A DNA stretch of 36,380 nucleotides from Acidobacteriota bacterium (lineage in GTDB: Bacteria > Acidobacteriota > Aminicenantia > UBA2199). Of this stretch, positions 36,024 to 36,380 are shown in pieces. Made by a program: the position numbers and the translations under genes. Position 1 is the first letter of the stretch. Each line of letters starts with the position of its first letter. Where the stretch lies: the NCBI GenBank assembly GCA_022711715.1, contig JAKLEC010000014.1:1-36380 (forward strand). Reading direction: 5' to 3'. The notes under the pieces were generated by a model that worked only from the letters and a program-made list of their open reading frames with translations, made no database searches and was not told where the DNA came from.

Positions 36024-36380
36024 ATGCCCGAGGACACGCAGCCGAAATTCCTGCGGAACTTCTACCTGGCCTGTTTCTTCCTGGACTTCGTGTTCGCCTA
36101 TGCGATTTACAACGTTTTTTTCAGCATCCGCGGCCTGTCGATCCTGAAGATTTCCCTGCTCCTGGGCTGGTGGGCCTTCGCCGTCCTGGTCTTCGAGATA
36201 CCCACCGGCGCCCTGGCCGACCGCTGGAGCCGCAGAAACATGCTCGTGCTCGCTCCCCTGATCAAGGCCGGATGCTTCGTCACCTGGTTTTTCGCGCGCG
36301 GCGATTTCGTTCTCTACGGCCTGGGATTCCTGCTCTGGGGGCTGAGCGAAGCGTTCGCCTCGGGCACGACCCAGGCGCTC
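36024..36380 (+). CDS. MFS transporter, N-terminal part (partial)
   Basis: 119 codons to the window edge. Start ATG 36024 lies 7 nt after a TAGAAT box. Three to four membrane helices are visible (FYLACFFLDFVFAYAIYNVF, LLLGWWAFAVLVFEIPTGAL, LAPLIKAGCFVTWFFARGDF, LYGLGFLLWGLSEAFASGTT). The loop EIPTGALADRWSRRNML is the MFS motif A region ('PTGxxADrxGRR') between helices 2 and 3. Substrate cannot be told; such MFS proteins are often annotated as multidrug or tetracycline-type exporters. Confidence 0.88.
   Translation, partial: MPEDTQPKFLRNFYLACFFLDFVFAYAIYNVFFSIRGLSILKISLLLGWWAFAVLVFEIPTGALADRWSRRNMLVLAPLIKAGCFVTWFFARGDFVLYGLGFLLWGLSEAFASGTTQAL

Noticed and set aside
1-36380. tRNA, rRNA or known riboswitch genes
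   Set aside because: I looked for cloverleaf-like GGTTCRA segments, rRNA motifs and common aptamer cores in the gaps and saw none convincing; a covariance-model search would be decisive.

Overview
This is a high-GC bacterial chromosome segment carrying 38 protein genes, the first and last cut by the window edges. I see no rRNA, tRNA, CRISPR array or intact transposase. The cell is almost certainly diderm: there is a YdbH-YnbE-YdbL type inter-membrane lipid transport operon, a DUF5916 beta-barrel protein with an aromatic C-terminus, several lipoproteins and M23-type exported proteins. The mix of DUF5916, CARDB, ECF sigma factors with small membrane partners, DUF1579 and methionine gamma-lyase-like genes suggests Acidobacteriota or a relative such as Aminicenantes. 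That placement is inference; no rRNA is present to test it.

Layout. 1-9.6 kb: the 3' end of a coiled-coil protein, a DUF5916 exported protein, a CARDB protein, a small membrane protein, an ECF sigma factor with a 76-residue membrane partner, a methionine gamma-lyase-like PLP enzyme, a PH-domain membrane protein, then a second ECF sigma factor translationally coupled to a 4-helix membrane protein. 9.8-16.5 kb: an SDR-DUF2867 protein, a small membrane protein, a run of four unrecognised genes (two lipoproteins and two cytoplasmic proteins) and an M23 peptidase. 16.6-25.1 kb: an ankyrin-repeat membrane protein, DUF3788, RsgA GTPase, a 62-residue small protein, a PqiC-like lipoprotein, slipin, an alpha/beta hydrolase and an M23-like lipoprotein. 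25.2-36.4 kb: ydbL-ynbE-ydbH, DUF1579, a membrane protein, a long-chain acyl-CoA synthetase, GreA, a transglutaminase-like protein, a BP74-like lipoprotein, two further exported or membrane proteins, and the start of an MFS transporter.

Two features stand out beyond the genes. First, the intergenic regions are filled with degenerate short-period tandem arrays (hexamers and heptamers, a few octamers). They are often arranged as hexamer array, a 23-26 nt linker containing an AGCA motif, then heptamer array. Units are similar within an array but differ between arrays. Second, sigma-70-type promoters are easy to read (TTGNNN, 17 +/- 1, TANNNT), and in eight genes the -10 box ends 6 or 7 nt before the ATG, so those mRNAs should be leaderless. 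Genes with a longer gap usually carry a Shine-Dalgarno sequence.

Functionally, much of the window concerns the envelope: lipid transport (YdbH operon, perhaps the PqiC-like lipoprotein), peptidoglycan-type hydrolase folds, slipin, and two ECF sigma modules that probably respond to surface signals. The acyl-CoA synthetase and PLP lyase are the main metabolic enzymes.
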